Below the pieces are notes generated by a model. The model had not been told where the DNA came from and did not search any database. It worked only from the letters and a program-made list of their open reading frames with translations. From Actinomycetes bacterium (lineage in GTDB: Bacteria; Actinomycetota; Actinomycetes; Propionibacteriales; Propionibacteriaceae), in assembly GCA_023460935.1 (NCBI GenBank), contig JAEWOI010000034.1:1-64000 (forward strand): 64,000 nucleotides of DNA, in the 5' to 3' direction. Positions within the stretch are counted from its first letter, which is position 1; each line of letters begins with the position of its first letter. Both the position numbers and the translations under genes were made by a program. This document shows, piece by piece, positions 31,292-39,491 of the stretch.

Positions 31292-33017
31292 CGCGCACCT
31301 CCGCGCCGGCCAGGGCAGCCGCCAGGTGCGCCCCTAGCATTGCCTCGTCGAGTACCGGCGGGGCCTCGGGCCACAGCCGCAGGGACAGCGCAACGGTCTG
31401 GGTGGTCTCCACAGCCGCTGCGGCGAGCACGCCCGTGCGGCTCAGCACTTCCGCAGTCGGCCCGTCGGCCGTGATCCGGCCGTCGTCGACCACCACCACC
31501 CTGCGGGCGTGGTGGGCCACCACGTCGATGTCGTGGGTGACCATCAGGATAGTGGTGCCCTCGGAGTTCAGCCGGTCGATCAGCGACATCATCGCCTGCA
31601 CCCCGGCCCAGTCCTGGCCGGTGGTCGGCTCGTCCACCACCAGGATCGAGGGGCGCAGGGCGAGGATCGAGGCCACCGCGATCCGCTGCCGCTCGCCCTT
31701 GCCCAGCGAGAACGGGTGCTCACCGCGGACGGCGTCCAGCCCGGTCAGTGCCAGCACCTCGTCGATGCGGTGCTCGATCTCTTCCGCGGGCAGCCCGGCC
31801 AGCTTCAGGCCGTAGCGCACCTCCTCGGCGACGGTGGGGCTGAAGATCTGGTGGTCGGGGTTCTGGAACACGTAGCCGACGTGGTGGGCGAGCTGCCATG
31901 GTTCCAGCCGGGCCGCCTCGATGCCGTTCACCACCACGGTGCCTGCGGTCGGGTCGAGGATGCGGTTGAGGTGCTTGACCAGGGTGGTCTTGCCCGCGCC
32001 GTTCCGCCCGACGAGCGCAACGTACTCGCCGCGGCCGATGGTCAGGTCCACCCCCGAGAGCCCGCGGTGGCCGCCCGGGTAGGTGTGCACGAGGCCGCGC
32101 AGCTCGACCACCGGCTCGCCCGGGGCCGGTGCCGGCTCCAGCGGCGGCGGGGGTGGCAGCACCCGGCCGCCGGACAGGGTGCGGACCAGGCGCTCCGCTG
32201 AGTCGACGTCCAGCGGCACCTGGGCCGGTTCGATCAGGCCGGCGGCCACCAGTTCCCCGCCGACCGTCGCCAGTGGCAGCGGCTTGACGAGGTTCGAGCG
32301 CACCAGTTCGGCGTCGCGGAAGAAGTCGCCCGGTTCGCCCTGCCAGCTGACCCGCCCGTCGCGCAGCACCACCAGGTGGTCCGCGCGGTGCACGACGTCA
32401 GCGCTGGCGTGCTCGACGGCGACGATCGTGGTCTCGCCGGAGCGGCGCAGCGCGTCGACGGTGTCATAGATCTCGGCCCGGCCCTGCGGGTCGAGCTCGG
32501 ACGTGGGCTCGTCCAGGCAGAGTACCTGGGGCTGGAGCGCGAGGATCCCGGCTATGGCGAGGCGCTGCTTCTGCCCGCCGGACAGCTGGCCGGTCTCCCG
32601 GTCGTCGAAGCCGCCGAGGTCCACCGCGGCCAGGCAGTCGGCAACGCGGCGCCGGATCTCCTGCCGCGGCACCAGGTAGTTGCGGGGCCCGAAGGCCACG
32701 TCTTCAGCGACGGTGCGGCCGAGGATCTGGCTCTCCGGGTCCTGCAGCACCAGGCCGACGTACTCGGTGATGGTCTGGACGCGGAAGGCCCGCAGGTCGG
32801 TGCCGTCCAGCAGCACCCGGCCTTCCAGGTCACCCTCCTTCAGGTGGGGGATGACCCCGTTGAGGGTCATCAGCAGCGTCGACTTGCCCGCTCCCGTCTG
32901 TCCCATCACCACGGTGAAGCTGCCCTTCGGGAAGCTCAGCCCCACCTGGTGGAGGACGGCGGCGTCAGCCTTCGGGTACCGGTAGCTGACGCCGACCACG
33001 TCCAGTGAGTGACCCAT
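31281..33017 (-). CDS. ecfA: ECF transporter double ATPase (A1-A2 fusion)
   Basis: A 578-residue tandem ATPase equivalent to a fused EcfA1-EcfA2. First domain: GQTGAGKST, LQDPESQILGRTV, LSGGQKQRLAIA, VLCLDEPTSELDP. Second domain: GRNGAGKTT, FQNPDHQIFSPTV, FSLGKGERQRIAV, ILVVDEPTTGQDW. Both sites look complete. In the other ECF operon in this window the two ATPases are separate genes, so the systems are not recent duplicates. Start ATG 33015-33017, five bases after the S-subunit stop. Confidence 0.92.
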   Translation of the reverse strand: MGHSLDVVGVSYRYPKADAAVLHQVGLSFPKGSFTVVMGQTGAGKSTLLMTLNGVIPHLKEGDLEGRVLLDGTDLRAFRVQTITEYVGLVLQDPESQILGRTVAEDVAFGPRNYLVPRQEIRRRVADCLAAVDLGGFDDRETGQLSGGQKQRLAIAGILALQPQVLCLDEPTSELDPQGRAEIYDTVDALRRSGETTIVAVEHASADVVHRADHLVVLRDGRVSWQGEPGDFFRDAELVRSNLVKPLPLATVGGELVAAGLIEPAQVPLDVDSAERLVRTLSGGRVLPPPPPLEPAPAPGEPVVELRGLVHTYPGGHRGLSGVDLTIGRGEYVALVGRNGAGKTTLVKHLNRILDPTAGTVVVNGIEAARLEPWQLAHHVGYVFQNPDHQIFSPTVAEEVRYGLKLAGLPAEEIEHRIDEVLALTGLDAVRGEHPFSLGKGERQRIAVASILALRPSILVVDEPTTGQDWAGVQAMMSLIDRLNSEGTTILMVTHDIDVVAHHARRVVVVDDGRITADGPTAEVLSRTGVLAAAAVETTQTVALSLRLWPEAPPVLDEAMLGAHLAAALAGAEVRGEA

Positions 33018-33021
33018 CGGC

Positions 33022-33546
33022 TCAGTTCAGCAGCTTGCTGTTGCGGACGGCGTAGTAGGCGACCGCCGCGATGATCAGGTTGACCACAGCAGCCACCAGC
33101 AACGACGGCACCGAGGCCGCGTACATGCCCCACCCGCCGATCGGCAGGACGATCAGCCCCAGTCCGAAGCTGTTCAGCAGCGAGGTGGCGATCACAGCCA
33201 CCACCAGCCAGACCAGGCCCTTTCGCCCGAGCCAGCGGAACACCAGGGCGCAGACGCCCATGCCGGCGGCGACGGCGAGGTGCACCGGGAGGGTCAGCGG
33301 GAAGCCGACGATCGCAGCGGACAGGATGTGGCCCACCGCGATCACGATGAAGCCCACCCAGCCGCCGAAGGCGACCGCTGCGAAGAACCCCGGCGCGGAG
33401 TCCAGGCCGATCGAACCCAGCGGGCTGGGAATCTTGATCAGCGACCCGACCGCGCTGAGCGCGATGAAGATCGCCATGATGGCGAGCTTGCGGGCCGAGA
33501 CCGGGGAAGCGTTGGCCTGGTCGGGCGCGCGATCAGAAATGGACAT
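33022..33546 (-). CDS. ECF transporter S subunit (CblT-like)
   Basis: Membrane S-component of 174 residues with about five or six helices. The segments ALSAVGSLIKIPSPLGSIGLDSAPGFF and GHILSAAIVGFPLTLPVHLAVA resemble the alpha-ribazole transporter CblT and related S components. It begins 14 bases inside the PfkB gene, so its translation is coupled. Together with the PurM-like protein, this supports uptake of a nucleoside-like compound, possibly alpha-ribazole; the ligand is inferred only. Confidence 0.75.
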   Translation of the reverse strand: MSISDRAPDQANASPVSARKLAIMAIFIALSAVGSLIKIPSPLGSIGLDSAPGFFAAVAFGGWVGFIVIAVGHILSAAIVGFPLTLPVHLAVAAGMGVCALVFRWLGRKGLVWLVVAVIATSLLNSFGLGLIVLPIGGWGMYAASVPSLLVAAVVNLIIAAVAYYAVRNSKLLN

Positions 33547-34501
33547 CGTCTACTCCTTCGGGTTGGGCGGGTTCGGATTGGGCCAGGAAGGCGGCCAGGC
33601 CGGAACGGTCGGGGCCGGAGCGGGCACCCAGGCGGGTGCAGGAGTCTGCGGCGACGGCGTTGGCCAGCCGGACCGATTCGCCGACGGGCAGGCCGTCGAC
33701 GTAGTGGAAGGCGAGGTAGGCCCCGGCGAAGGCGTCGCCGGCGCCGGTGGTGTCCACCGGGGTGACCGGGAAGCCAGGTACGCGCAGCCGGCCGGCGCCC
33801 GGCGACAGCGCCACCGCGCCGTCCGCGCCGAGGGTGACGATCGAAGTGCCCGTGCAGTGCCCGGCCAGGAACTGCAGCCCGGCTTCGAGATCGTCTGAGC
33901 CGACCAGTCCGGCCAGTCCCTCCCGGCACGGCAGGAAGGCATCGGCGAGGGACGCCACCCGCAGGATCTGCTCGGTGGTCACGCCGAGGCCGTGCATGGT
34001 GGGCAGCCCGACCTCCAGGCCGAACACGACCGGGACGCCGGCAGCGAGGGCTGCCTCCACCCCGGCCAGCGCCGGGGGGCCGGGCAGCAGGTCGGTGTAG
34101 AACACGCGCGCGGCAGCGATGGCCGCGGTGTCGACCTCGGCCGGCTCGAGCGTCGCGAACGCATCCCCGAGGTCGAGCAGGATGAACCGCTGGCCGGCAG
34201 CGTCCACCACGACGGTGGTGCTGAGCGAGGTGCCGCCGGGCAGCGTCCGCATGCCGGAGGTGTCGACGCCCCCGGATCGGAGCGAAGCCACGATCTGCTC
34301 CCCGAGCGGATCGTCACCCACCTTGCCGATGAACGCTGCGGCCGTGCCGAGCCGAGCGGCCTGCGCGACCACGTTGCTGCAGGAACCGCCGGGCAGGAAG
34401 TCCCGTCCGGTCACCACTGCGAAGCCGTCCGGCCCGGGTAGCCGGTCCACCTGCACCAGCACGTCCATGGCCAGCGAACCCAGCCCGACAACGCCGCTCA
34501 T
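33533..34501 (-). CDS. PfkB-family carbohydrate/nucleoside kinase (YegV-like)
   Basis: Ribokinase-fold kinase of 322 residues. The N-terminal glycine pair is in FLPGGSCSNVVAQAARLG, and the anion hole/catalytic base motif is PVDTTGAGDAFAGAYL. The start at ATG 34499-34501 overlaps the stop of the GntR gene (ATGA). It probably phosphorylates ribose or a ribosyl compound set free or imported by the operon. The arrangement with an ARH protein and a GntR regulator equals E. coli yegU-yegV-yegW. Confidence 0.88.
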   Translation of the reverse strand: MSGVVGLGSLAMDVLVQVDRLPGPDGFAVVTGRDFLPGGSCSNVVAQAARLGTAAAFIGKVGDDPLGEQIVASLRSGGVDTSGMRTLPGGTSLSTTVVVDAAGQRFILLDLGDAFATLEPAEVDTAAIAAARVFYTDLLPGPPALAGVEAALAAGVPVVFGLEVGLPTMHGLGVTTEQILRVASLADAFLPCREGLAGLVGSDDLEAGLQFLAGHCTGTSIVTLGADGAVALSPGAGRLRVPGFPVTPVDTTGAGDAFAGAYLAFHYVDGLPVGESVRLANAVAADSCTRLGARSGPDRSGLAAFLAQSEPAQPEGVDDVHF

Positions 34502-35220
34502 CACTTCCTCCGCAGGGTGATCGTGTGCCGGTAGCGGTCCGACCGGATGGCGATCCGGCTGTACTCGACGGGGTCCCCGGTCTTGTCGAAGCCGCACCTG
34601 GCGATGATCAGCAGGGGCTCGCCCAGCTTCACCTCGAGCTCGGCTGCGGCGTCGGCATCGGCCCTGGCGATGCCGAAGGTGTCCTCGGTGGTGTGCACCA
34701 CGACGCTGAAGACCTCCTCCAGCTGGGCGTAGAGCGACTCCCCGGCCAGGAGCTGCTGCAGGTCACGGCCACGGAACAGCTCCAGTGGGAGGTAGGAGAC
34801 GTTGGTTGAGACCGGGGCGCCGTCCGCCGTCCGCACCCGGTGGATGCGGACGACCTCTGCGCCGGTGGGGATGCCCAGCGCAGCTGCGATCTCGGTGTCG
34901 GCCGGCCCGGTGGTCAGCGACTCGCGCCTGCGGCCCGGCTCGATGCCCTGGGCGAGCATCATCTGGGTGAAGCTCATCAGGGCTGCGGGGGTGAGGCTCA
35001 GCCGGGGCGAGACCACCCGGGTGCCCATGCCGTGGATGATCGCGAGCACACCCTCGTCGACGAGGTCGTCCACAGCCTTGCGGATCGTGGTGCGGGAGAC
35101 GCGGTAGCGCTGCTGCAGGTCCGGTTCGCTCGGGATGAAGGTGCCCGGGGGCCAGGCCCCGCTGGCGATGCGCGCGCCGATGTCCTTCCTCACCTTGAGG
35201 TACAGCGGCTCCGATGCCAT
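34501..35220 (-). CDS. GntR-family (HutC/UTRA) regulator (YegW-like)
   Basis: Regulator of 239 residues: winged helix (YLKVRKDIGARIASG, SEPDLQQRYRVSRTTIRKAVDDL) and UTRA ligand-binding domain (EVVRIHRVRTADGAPVSTNVSYLP, YSRIAIRSDRYRHTITL). I prefer the ATG at 35220 (MASEPLYL), with AGGA nearby, over a GTG at 35238, because that GTG lies inside a palindrome (35235-35248) likely to be the operator. It heads a seven-gene overlapping operon and probably represses it until the ligand is present. Confidence 0.88.
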   Translation of the reverse strand: MASEPLYLKVRKDIGARIASGAWPPGTFIPSEPDLQQRYRVSRTTIRKAVDDLVDEGVLAIIHGMGTRVVSPRLSLTPAALMSFTQMMLAQGIEPGRRRESLTTGPADTEIAAALGIPTGAEVVRIHRVRTADGAPVSTNVSYLPLELFRGRDLQQLLAGESLYAQLEEVFSVVVHTTEDTFGIARADADAAAELEVKLGEPLLIIARCGFDKTGDPVEYSRIAIRSDRYRHTITLRRK

Positions 35221-35234
35221 GAGAGGTCCTGTCG

Positions 35235-35248
35235 TCACGACGTCATGA
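35235..35248. promoter_or_regulatory. Probable GntR operator
   Basis: TCACGACGTCATGA is a 14-base palindrome with one symmetric mismatch pair, centred on GACGTC, 15 bases before the GntR start. Its position at the head of the kinase-ECF operon suggests autoregulation. Confidence 0.5.
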
Positions 35249-35339
35249 TGTCCAAGGGTCCCGGTGTTGCCCGATCCCTGTCAAGGGCCCTTTCCGCGCG
35301 TCCGGGTCGGGGCGTGGTCGCGGGTGCGCGGACTGGCGG

Positions 35340-35780
35340 CTAGCCGAGCCGCTGCGCCAGGGCCACGATGATGCCTTCCGGGCCGCGGACGTAAGCCATG
35401 CGCCAGGCCCGCTCGTACTGCCCGATGCCGCCGACGAGGCCGTGGCCCTGCGCTGCGGCGCTCGCGACGGCGGCGTCGAGGTCGTCCACCTCGAAGGCGA
35501 CGCTGCGCAGCCCCAGCTCGTTGGCCGGGGCGCCGGGGGAGCCCGGCAGGTGGTCGGGACGGCTGAAGCTGGCCAGCTCGATCCTGGCGTCCTGCCCGGG
35601 CACGCGCAGCATCACGATCTCGGAGCGTGCACCCTCGATCCCGGTCACGACCTCGATGAACTGGCCCTCGACGAGCGTGCGCCCCTCGACCTCCAGGCCG
35701 AGGGCGACGAAGAACCCCAGCGCACGATCCAGGTCGGCGACGGTGATGCCCACATGGTCGAACCGGCTGATGGCTGCCAT
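35340..35780 (-). CDS. VOC (glyoxalase/dioxygenase fold) protein
   Basis: Single-domain VOC protein of 146 residues with two beta-alpha-beta units: FDHVGITVADLDRALGFFVALG, then LRSVAFEVDDLDAAVASAAAQGH and a closing YVRGPEGIIVALAQ with the metal-ligand glutamate region. Metal ligands likely include His in FDHVG and Glu in GPEG. The ATG at 35780 (MAAISRF) removes an unlikely leader. Function could be lyase, dioxygenase or drug binding; nothing nearby decides. Separated by a hairpin terminator from the TetR gene. Confidence 0.85.
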   Translation of the reverse strand: MAAISRFDHVGITVADLDRALGFFVALGLEVEGRTLVEGQFIEVVTGIEGARSEIVMLRVPGQDARIELASFSRPDHLPGSPGAPANELGLRSVAFEVDDLDAAVASAAAQGHGLVGGIGQYERAWRMAYVRGPEGIIVALAQRLG

Positions 35781-35841
35781 GGCCCCATCATCGTGGCCGC
35801 CACGCCGGCTGCGGAAGGGCGACCCTTCCGTCCACCCGCCC

Positions 35842-35870
35842 ACAGACGCCCCCGTTTCGGGGGCATCTGT
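35842..35870 (-). terminator. Strong hairpin terminator after TetR gene
   Basis: ACAGACGCCCCCG and CGGGGGCATCTGT pair over 13 positions with one mismatch around a TTT loop, 14 bases beyond the TetR-family stop. No U tract follows, as is usual for actinobacterial terminators, but the stem is very stable. It would insulate the VOC gene from the TetR/MFS unit. Confidence 0.65.
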
Positions 35871-35883
35871 CGGCTTGGGCAGC

Positions 35884-36456
35884 TCAGACGGAGCGGGTCA
35901 GCAGGCCGTTCAGCAGCACGTCGCAGAGCTCGGCGATCAGCCGGGCGTCGCCGCCCGGCGTGGTCGGCCGGGAGAGGAACGGGTAGAGCATGCCGAGGAT
36001 GATCCAGACCACCGTTGCCGGGTCGTGGGGCCCGAACTCACCCGTCGCCCGGCCCGCCTCGACCACTTCGGTCAGTGGCTGCAGGAACCGCTCGTGGTAG
36101 GCGGCGCCGAACGCTGCCCGGTCGGCGTCGTGGAGGTGTCGCAGGTCGTGCATCGCCACCCGGATCACGGCCCGGCCCTCCGGCGGCAGCGCGAACAGTT
36201 CACCGATCACGCCGCGGAGCTGCTCAGCGGCGGTCGCGCCACCCTCCCGGCCGCGGGCTACGGCCAGCGAGACGGCTTCGAGGTAGGTGTCGACGATGTC
36301 GAGCAGCAGGTCGGCCTTGCTCGGGTAGTGGTAGTAGAGGGCCGCCTTGGTCACGCCGCAGGCGTCGGCGATGTCGCGCATCGACGTGCCGTCGAAGCCG
36401 CGCTCCACGAACAGGCGCGTGGCTTCGACGACGAGTCGATGGCGTAGCGGGTCCAA
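35884..36456 (-). CDS. TetR-family regulator of adjacent MFS exporter
   Basis: TetR/AcrR protein of 190 residues: N-terminal helix-turn-helix RLFVERGFDGTSMRDIADACGVTKAALYYHYPSK with the classical YYHYPSKADLL end, followed by an all-helical ligand domain. It is 12 bases downstream of the MFS gene on the same strand, and an 18-base palindrome lies upstream of the MFS gene. I infer that it represses the operon and is released by a substrate of the exporter. Confidence 0.9.
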   Translation of the reverse strand: MDPLRHRLVVEATRLFVERGFDGTSMRDIADACGVTKAALYYHYPSKADLLLDIVDTYLEAVSLAVARGREGGATAAEQLRGVIGELFALPPEGRAVIRVAMHDLRHLHDADRAAFGAAYHERFLQPLTEVVEAGRATGEFGPHDPATVVWIILGMLYPFLSRPTTPGGDARLIAELCDVLLNGLLTRSV

Positions 36457-36468
36457 GGTGGCCGTCCT

Positions 36469-37848
36469 TCAGCTGGTGCGGGTGGATTGTTCCACAGCGC
36501 GAGGCTTGAGCAGCAGCCCCACGACCGCCAGCGCGGCTGCCACGACTCCGATCCCGAGGAAGGACAGGTCGTAGCCGTGCGTCGTGCCGCCGAAGGACGC
36601 AGCGAGCGAGCCGATCAGGGCAGCGGCGACGATCTGGCCGATCGCCGTGAAGGTGGTCACCATGCCCTGGGCGGCGGAGCGGTCGGCCGTGGTCGTCTCG
36701 TTGAGCGTGATGTAGCGGATCGGCGCGCCCAGCAGTGCCGAGAGCCCCAGGCCGATGGCTGCGCTGCAGGCGATGAACAGCGGCAGCGAGCCGTTCAGCC
36801 GGCCGATGCCCACCATGCCGGCGGCCATGACCACCAGCCCGCCGAGGATGACCACCCGCGAACCCAGCCGGTCCACCAGCCGTCCCGCGACGGGGGAGCC
36901 GACCGCCATCGCCGCGACCAGGGGCAGCAGCAGGTAGCTGCCCACCGATGCCCCGACGCCGAGCGACAGCACTGCGAGCAGCGGCAGGAACACGGTGCTC
37001 GCCTCGCCGAGCCCGGCCCCAGCCGTGATCGCGAAGGCCACCGCCAGTTGGCGGTTCCGGAACAGGCGGACGGGGAACACCGGGTCGGCGGCGCGCAGCT
37101 CCACCAGCACCAGCACGACCCAGGCGACCAGGGACGCCACCAGCGAAAGCCACACCTCGGGGCGGGCGAGGCTGGCCGCCGGCTGAGCCGGGTCGAACTC
37201 GTTCAGGCCGAGGGTGAGCGTGGTCAGGGCCACCCCGAGCACGACCACACCCGCCACGTCGAACCGCTGGCCGGCCCCCACCCGCTCGTGCGGCAGCAGC
37301 CGCCACCCGGCTACGACCACCGCCAGCGCCAGGGGCAGGTTCAGCAGGAACAACCACTGCCAGCCGAAGCCCAGCAGCAGGCCGCCGATCACCGGCCCGA
37401 GGATGAACGCGAGCCCGAAGACCGCCCCGATCAGCCCGAGCGCGCGGCCGCGCTCCTCGGCAGGGAAGGTGTCGCCGATCACAGCGCTGGCGATCGGGAA
37501 GATGCCGCCGGCGCCCAGGCCCTGGACGGCCCGCCCGGCCAGTAGCAGCAGCCACAGCCCCGAGCCGTGGGAGAGCGCGACCACCAGCGAGCCGACAGCG
37601 AACAGCGCGACGTCCAGAACGTAGATCGCCCGCCTGCCGAAGAGGTCCGACAGCTTGGCCATGAGCGGGGTGCTGACCATCTGGAACAGCACGTAGCTGG
37701 TGAAGATCCAGGGCAGCTGCCGGGGAGTCAGGTCGAACTCGGCCTGGATCGCCGGCAGCGCCGGCCCGATGATGGCGATGTCCAGGGCGCCCATCAGGAC
37801 GCCGACGAACAGCACCCCGAGCACGCGGTTTCGGCCGCTGGATGACAT
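36469..37848 (-). CDS. MFS multidrug exporter (DHA2, EmrB/QacA type)
   Basis: Proton-coupled exporter of 459 residues with about 14 helices. Diagnostic sequences are FVGVLMGALDIAIIGPALPAI in helix 1, the loop KLSDLFGRRAIYVLDV (motif A), and GLAFILGPVIGGLLLGFGWQWLFLLNLP (motif C). The ATG at 37846-37848 is preceded by GAGGAGCAGG, and the longer frame upstream crosses the operator, so it is rejected. Substrate unknown, probably hydrophobic toxic compounds. Confidence 0.92.
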   Translation of the reverse strand: MSSSGRNRVLGVLFVGVLMGALDIAIIGPALPAIQAEFDLTPRQLPWIFTSYVLFQMVSTPLMAKLSDLFGRRAIYVLDVALFAVGSLVVALSHGSGLWLLLLAGRAVQGLGAGGIFPIASAVIGDTFPAEERGRALGLIGAVFGLAFILGPVIGGLLLGFGWQWLFLLNLPLALAVVVAGWRLLPHERVGAGQRFDVAGVVVLGVALTTLTLGLNEFDPAQPAASLARPEVWLSLVASLVAWVVLVLVELRAADPVFPVRLFRNRQLAVAFAITAGAGLGEASTVFLPLLAVLSLGVGASVGSYLLLPLVAAMAVGSPVAGRLVDRLGSRVVILGGLVVMAAGMVGIGRLNGSLPLFIACSAAIGLGLSALLGAPIRYITLNETTTADRSAAQGMVTTFTAIGQIVAAALIGSLAASFGGTTHGYDLSFLGIGVVAAALAVVGLLLKPRAVEQSTRTS

Positions 37849-37862
37849 CCTGCTCCTCGTTT

Positions 37863-37880
37863 TTACTGAACGGTCGGTAA
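37863..37880. promoter_or_regulatory. TetR-type operator upstream of MFS gene
   Basis: TTACTGA-ACGG-TCGGTAA: seven-base half-sites (consensus TTACYGA) inverted around four bases, 15 bases before the MFS start. Size and symmetry match TetR/AcrR operators, and the regulator gene is in the same operon. Confidence 0.7.
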
Positions 37881-37974
37881 GACGATACTCTTGGTGGCAG
37901 GCAGTGACCACTCCTGCGTCCGGAGTTCACGGACGGCTGAGTGGCTCGATGGAGAAACCGAGAGAGGAATCGAG

Positions 37975-38325
37975 ATGGACGTCCTGAGGCTGTTGGTGCT
38001 GTGTGTGCACTTCCTGGGCCTGACTGCGTTGGTTGGGGTGTTCCTGGTGCAACTGCGGCAGCGCTCGGGCTTCAACACCAAGCTGCTCATGGCCGGCGCG
38101 ATCACCCAGCTGGTGACCGGGCTGCTGCTGGTTGGCCTGCGCGAGATGCAGGACCTGCCGGTGAACAACACCAAGATCGCGGTGAAGCTGGTGATCGCCC
38201 TGGTCGCAGTCGTTGCGGCGGTGCTCGCCCACCGGCGCCAGCGCAAGGACGGCAAGGTCATGCCGCTGTTCCACACCGCGGGTGGCCTCGGCGCGGTGAA
38301 CATGCTCATCGCCGTCCTCTGGTGA
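37975..38325 (+). CDS. Small four-helix membrane protein
   Basis: A 116-residue membrane protein with four hydrophobic helices: LRLLVLCVHFLGLTALVGVFLV, LLMAGAITQLVTGLLLVGL, KIAVKLVIALVAVVAAVLAH and a shorter LGAVNMLIAVLW end. Conserved-looking His in CVHFLG and FHTAGG are notable. I do not recognise the family beyond similarity to other actinobacterial integral membrane proteins of this size. Start ATG 37975 after GAGAGAGGAA. Divergent from the MFS/TetR unit and followed by a hairpin. Confidence 0.78.
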   Translation: MDVLRLLVLCVHFLGLTALVGVFLVQLRQRSGFNTKLLMAGAITQLVTGLLLVGLREMQDLPVNNTKIAVKLVIALVAVVAAVLAHRRQRKDGKVMPLFHTAGGLGAVNMLIAVLW

Positions 38326-38327
38326 GG

Positions 38328-38371
38328 ACCGCAGCGGCGGCCGGGTGTTGACCGGTCGCCGCGCCTGCGGT
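38328..38371 (+). terminator. Hairpin after small membrane-protein gene
   Basis: ACCGCAG (38328-38334) and CTGCGGT (38365-38371) pair perfectly, with further imperfect pairing GGCGGCC to GGTCGCC inside. It begins two bases after the stop codon. No T run. Confidence 0.5.
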
Positions 38372-38432
38372 GTGCTGGACGGGACGAACCCACTCCGGCC
38401 GCCCGGGCCGACCGGGTGAGACGAGGTGCACC

Positions 38433-38993
38433 GTGACCCTGCTCTACCTGGTGCGACACGGCCAGACCGAGTGGTCCCGCGACGGCCGGCACACCTCCGC
38501 GACCGACCTCGACCTCCTGCCCGACGGTGAGGACCAGGCCCGCGGGCTGAGCTCCAGGCTCGACCCGGGACAGTTCGGGCTGGTCCTGTCCAGCCCGAGG
38601 CTGCGCGCCCGGCGGACGGCGGAACTGGCCGGTTTTCCCGATCCCGAGCTGGACGAGGACCTCGTCGAGTGGGACTACGGCGAGTTCGAGGGGCTCACCA
38701 GCGTGCAGATCCGCGAGCGGTGGCCGGGCTGGCGGATCTGGTTCAACGGCTGCCCTGGCGGCGAGAGCGCCGAGCAGGTGCGCGCGCGGCTCACCCGGGT
38801 GGTCACGCGCGTGCGGGAGTCGGGGGTGGAGCAGGCCATCGCCTTCGGCCATGGCCACGCCTCCCGCGTGCTCGCCCTGTGCTGGCTGGACTTCCCGATC
38901 ATCTTCGGCCAGAGCTTCCCGCTGGAGGTGTCCAGCGTGTCGGTCCTCGGCAGGGAGAAGGAGTCGCCCGCGGTGCTGCGCTGGAACAGCTGA
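38433..38993 (+). CDS. Histidine phosphatase (phosphoglycerate mutase-like)
   Basis: A 186-residue phosphatase of the histidine branch. The phosphorylated His is in YLVRHGQTEWS near residue 9, arginine in SSPRLRARRTAE, glutamate in EWDYGEFEG and the second histidine in FGHGHASR. Cytoplasmic; such proteins dephosphorylate sugar phosphates or act as mutases. The start is the GTG at 38433 (VTLLYLV) with GAGGTG upstream. No neighbouring gene identifies the substrate. Confidence 0.88.
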   Translation: MTLLYLVRHGQTEWSRDGRHTSATDLDLLPDGEDQARGLSSRLDPGQFGLVLSSPRLRARRTAELAGFPDPELDEDLVEWDYGEFEGLTSVQIRERWPGWRIWFNGCPGGESAEQVRARLTRVVTRVRESGVEQAIAFGHGHASRVLALCWLDFPIIFGQSFPLEVSSVSVLGREKESPAVLRWNS

Positions 38994-39017
38994 GCCGCGC
39001 GGCCCGCACGAGGGGTG

Positions 39018-39431
39018 CTAGCGGGCAGCCAGCTTCAGCCGCAGCAGCTCGTCGAAAGCCGGCAGGTCGGTCGCCACCCGGAGCTGCAGCGCGACCGGCA
39101 ACAGCCTGCCGACCAGCACGGTGGCCGCGATACGTTCCCTGAGCTGCCGGGGCAGCGCGGTGTCCTCGACCAGTGGGTCCCGGTGCCGTTCGGCGAAGTA
39201 GAAGGCGACCTTGACCAGCCCCGGCCCGACGCTGAGCCAGGCCACCGTCCGGCCACCGCGGCTCGCCCGCGCGAGCCAGCCACCGTCGCGGTAGTAGCGC
39301 CAGGCGACGTCCACCCCGCGGGCTGCTGCCGCAGCGAGCGCTCCGTGCCAGACGTCCGCGGCCGGACCGAGCGCCGTCCCGATCGACTCAGGAGTGGGCG
39401 CCTGGTCGGCATCGACGAAGACTGAGCTCAT
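39018..39431 (-). CDS. DUF3788-like protein
   Basis: Small soluble protein of 137 residues. The pattern WRYYRDGGWLARASRGGRTVAWLSVGPGLVKVAFYFAERH resembles the DUF3788 family, in which a beta sheet of this sort is followed by helices. No enzyme motif is evident. Convergent with the phosphatase gene (24 bases) and divergent from the MFS gene (60 bases). Confidence 0.6.
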   Translation of the reverse strand: MSSVFVDADQAPTPESIGTALGPAADVWHGALAAAAARGVDVAWRYYRDGGWLARASRGGRTVAWLSVGPGLVKVAFYFAERHRDPLVEDTALPRQLRERIAATVLVGRLLPVALQLRVATDLPAFDELLRLKLAAR

Positions 39432-39491
39432 GAGCCAAAGCTAGCGCCGCGGGATTGGGCGCGGACGGGACGGCTGTGGGAGACTGGTCCG

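Noticed and set aside
28901..31474. 857-codon plus-strand open frame
   Set aside because: Runs across the PurM-like, glycohydrolase and EcfT genes in antisense; composition is typical of GC-rich shadow frames.
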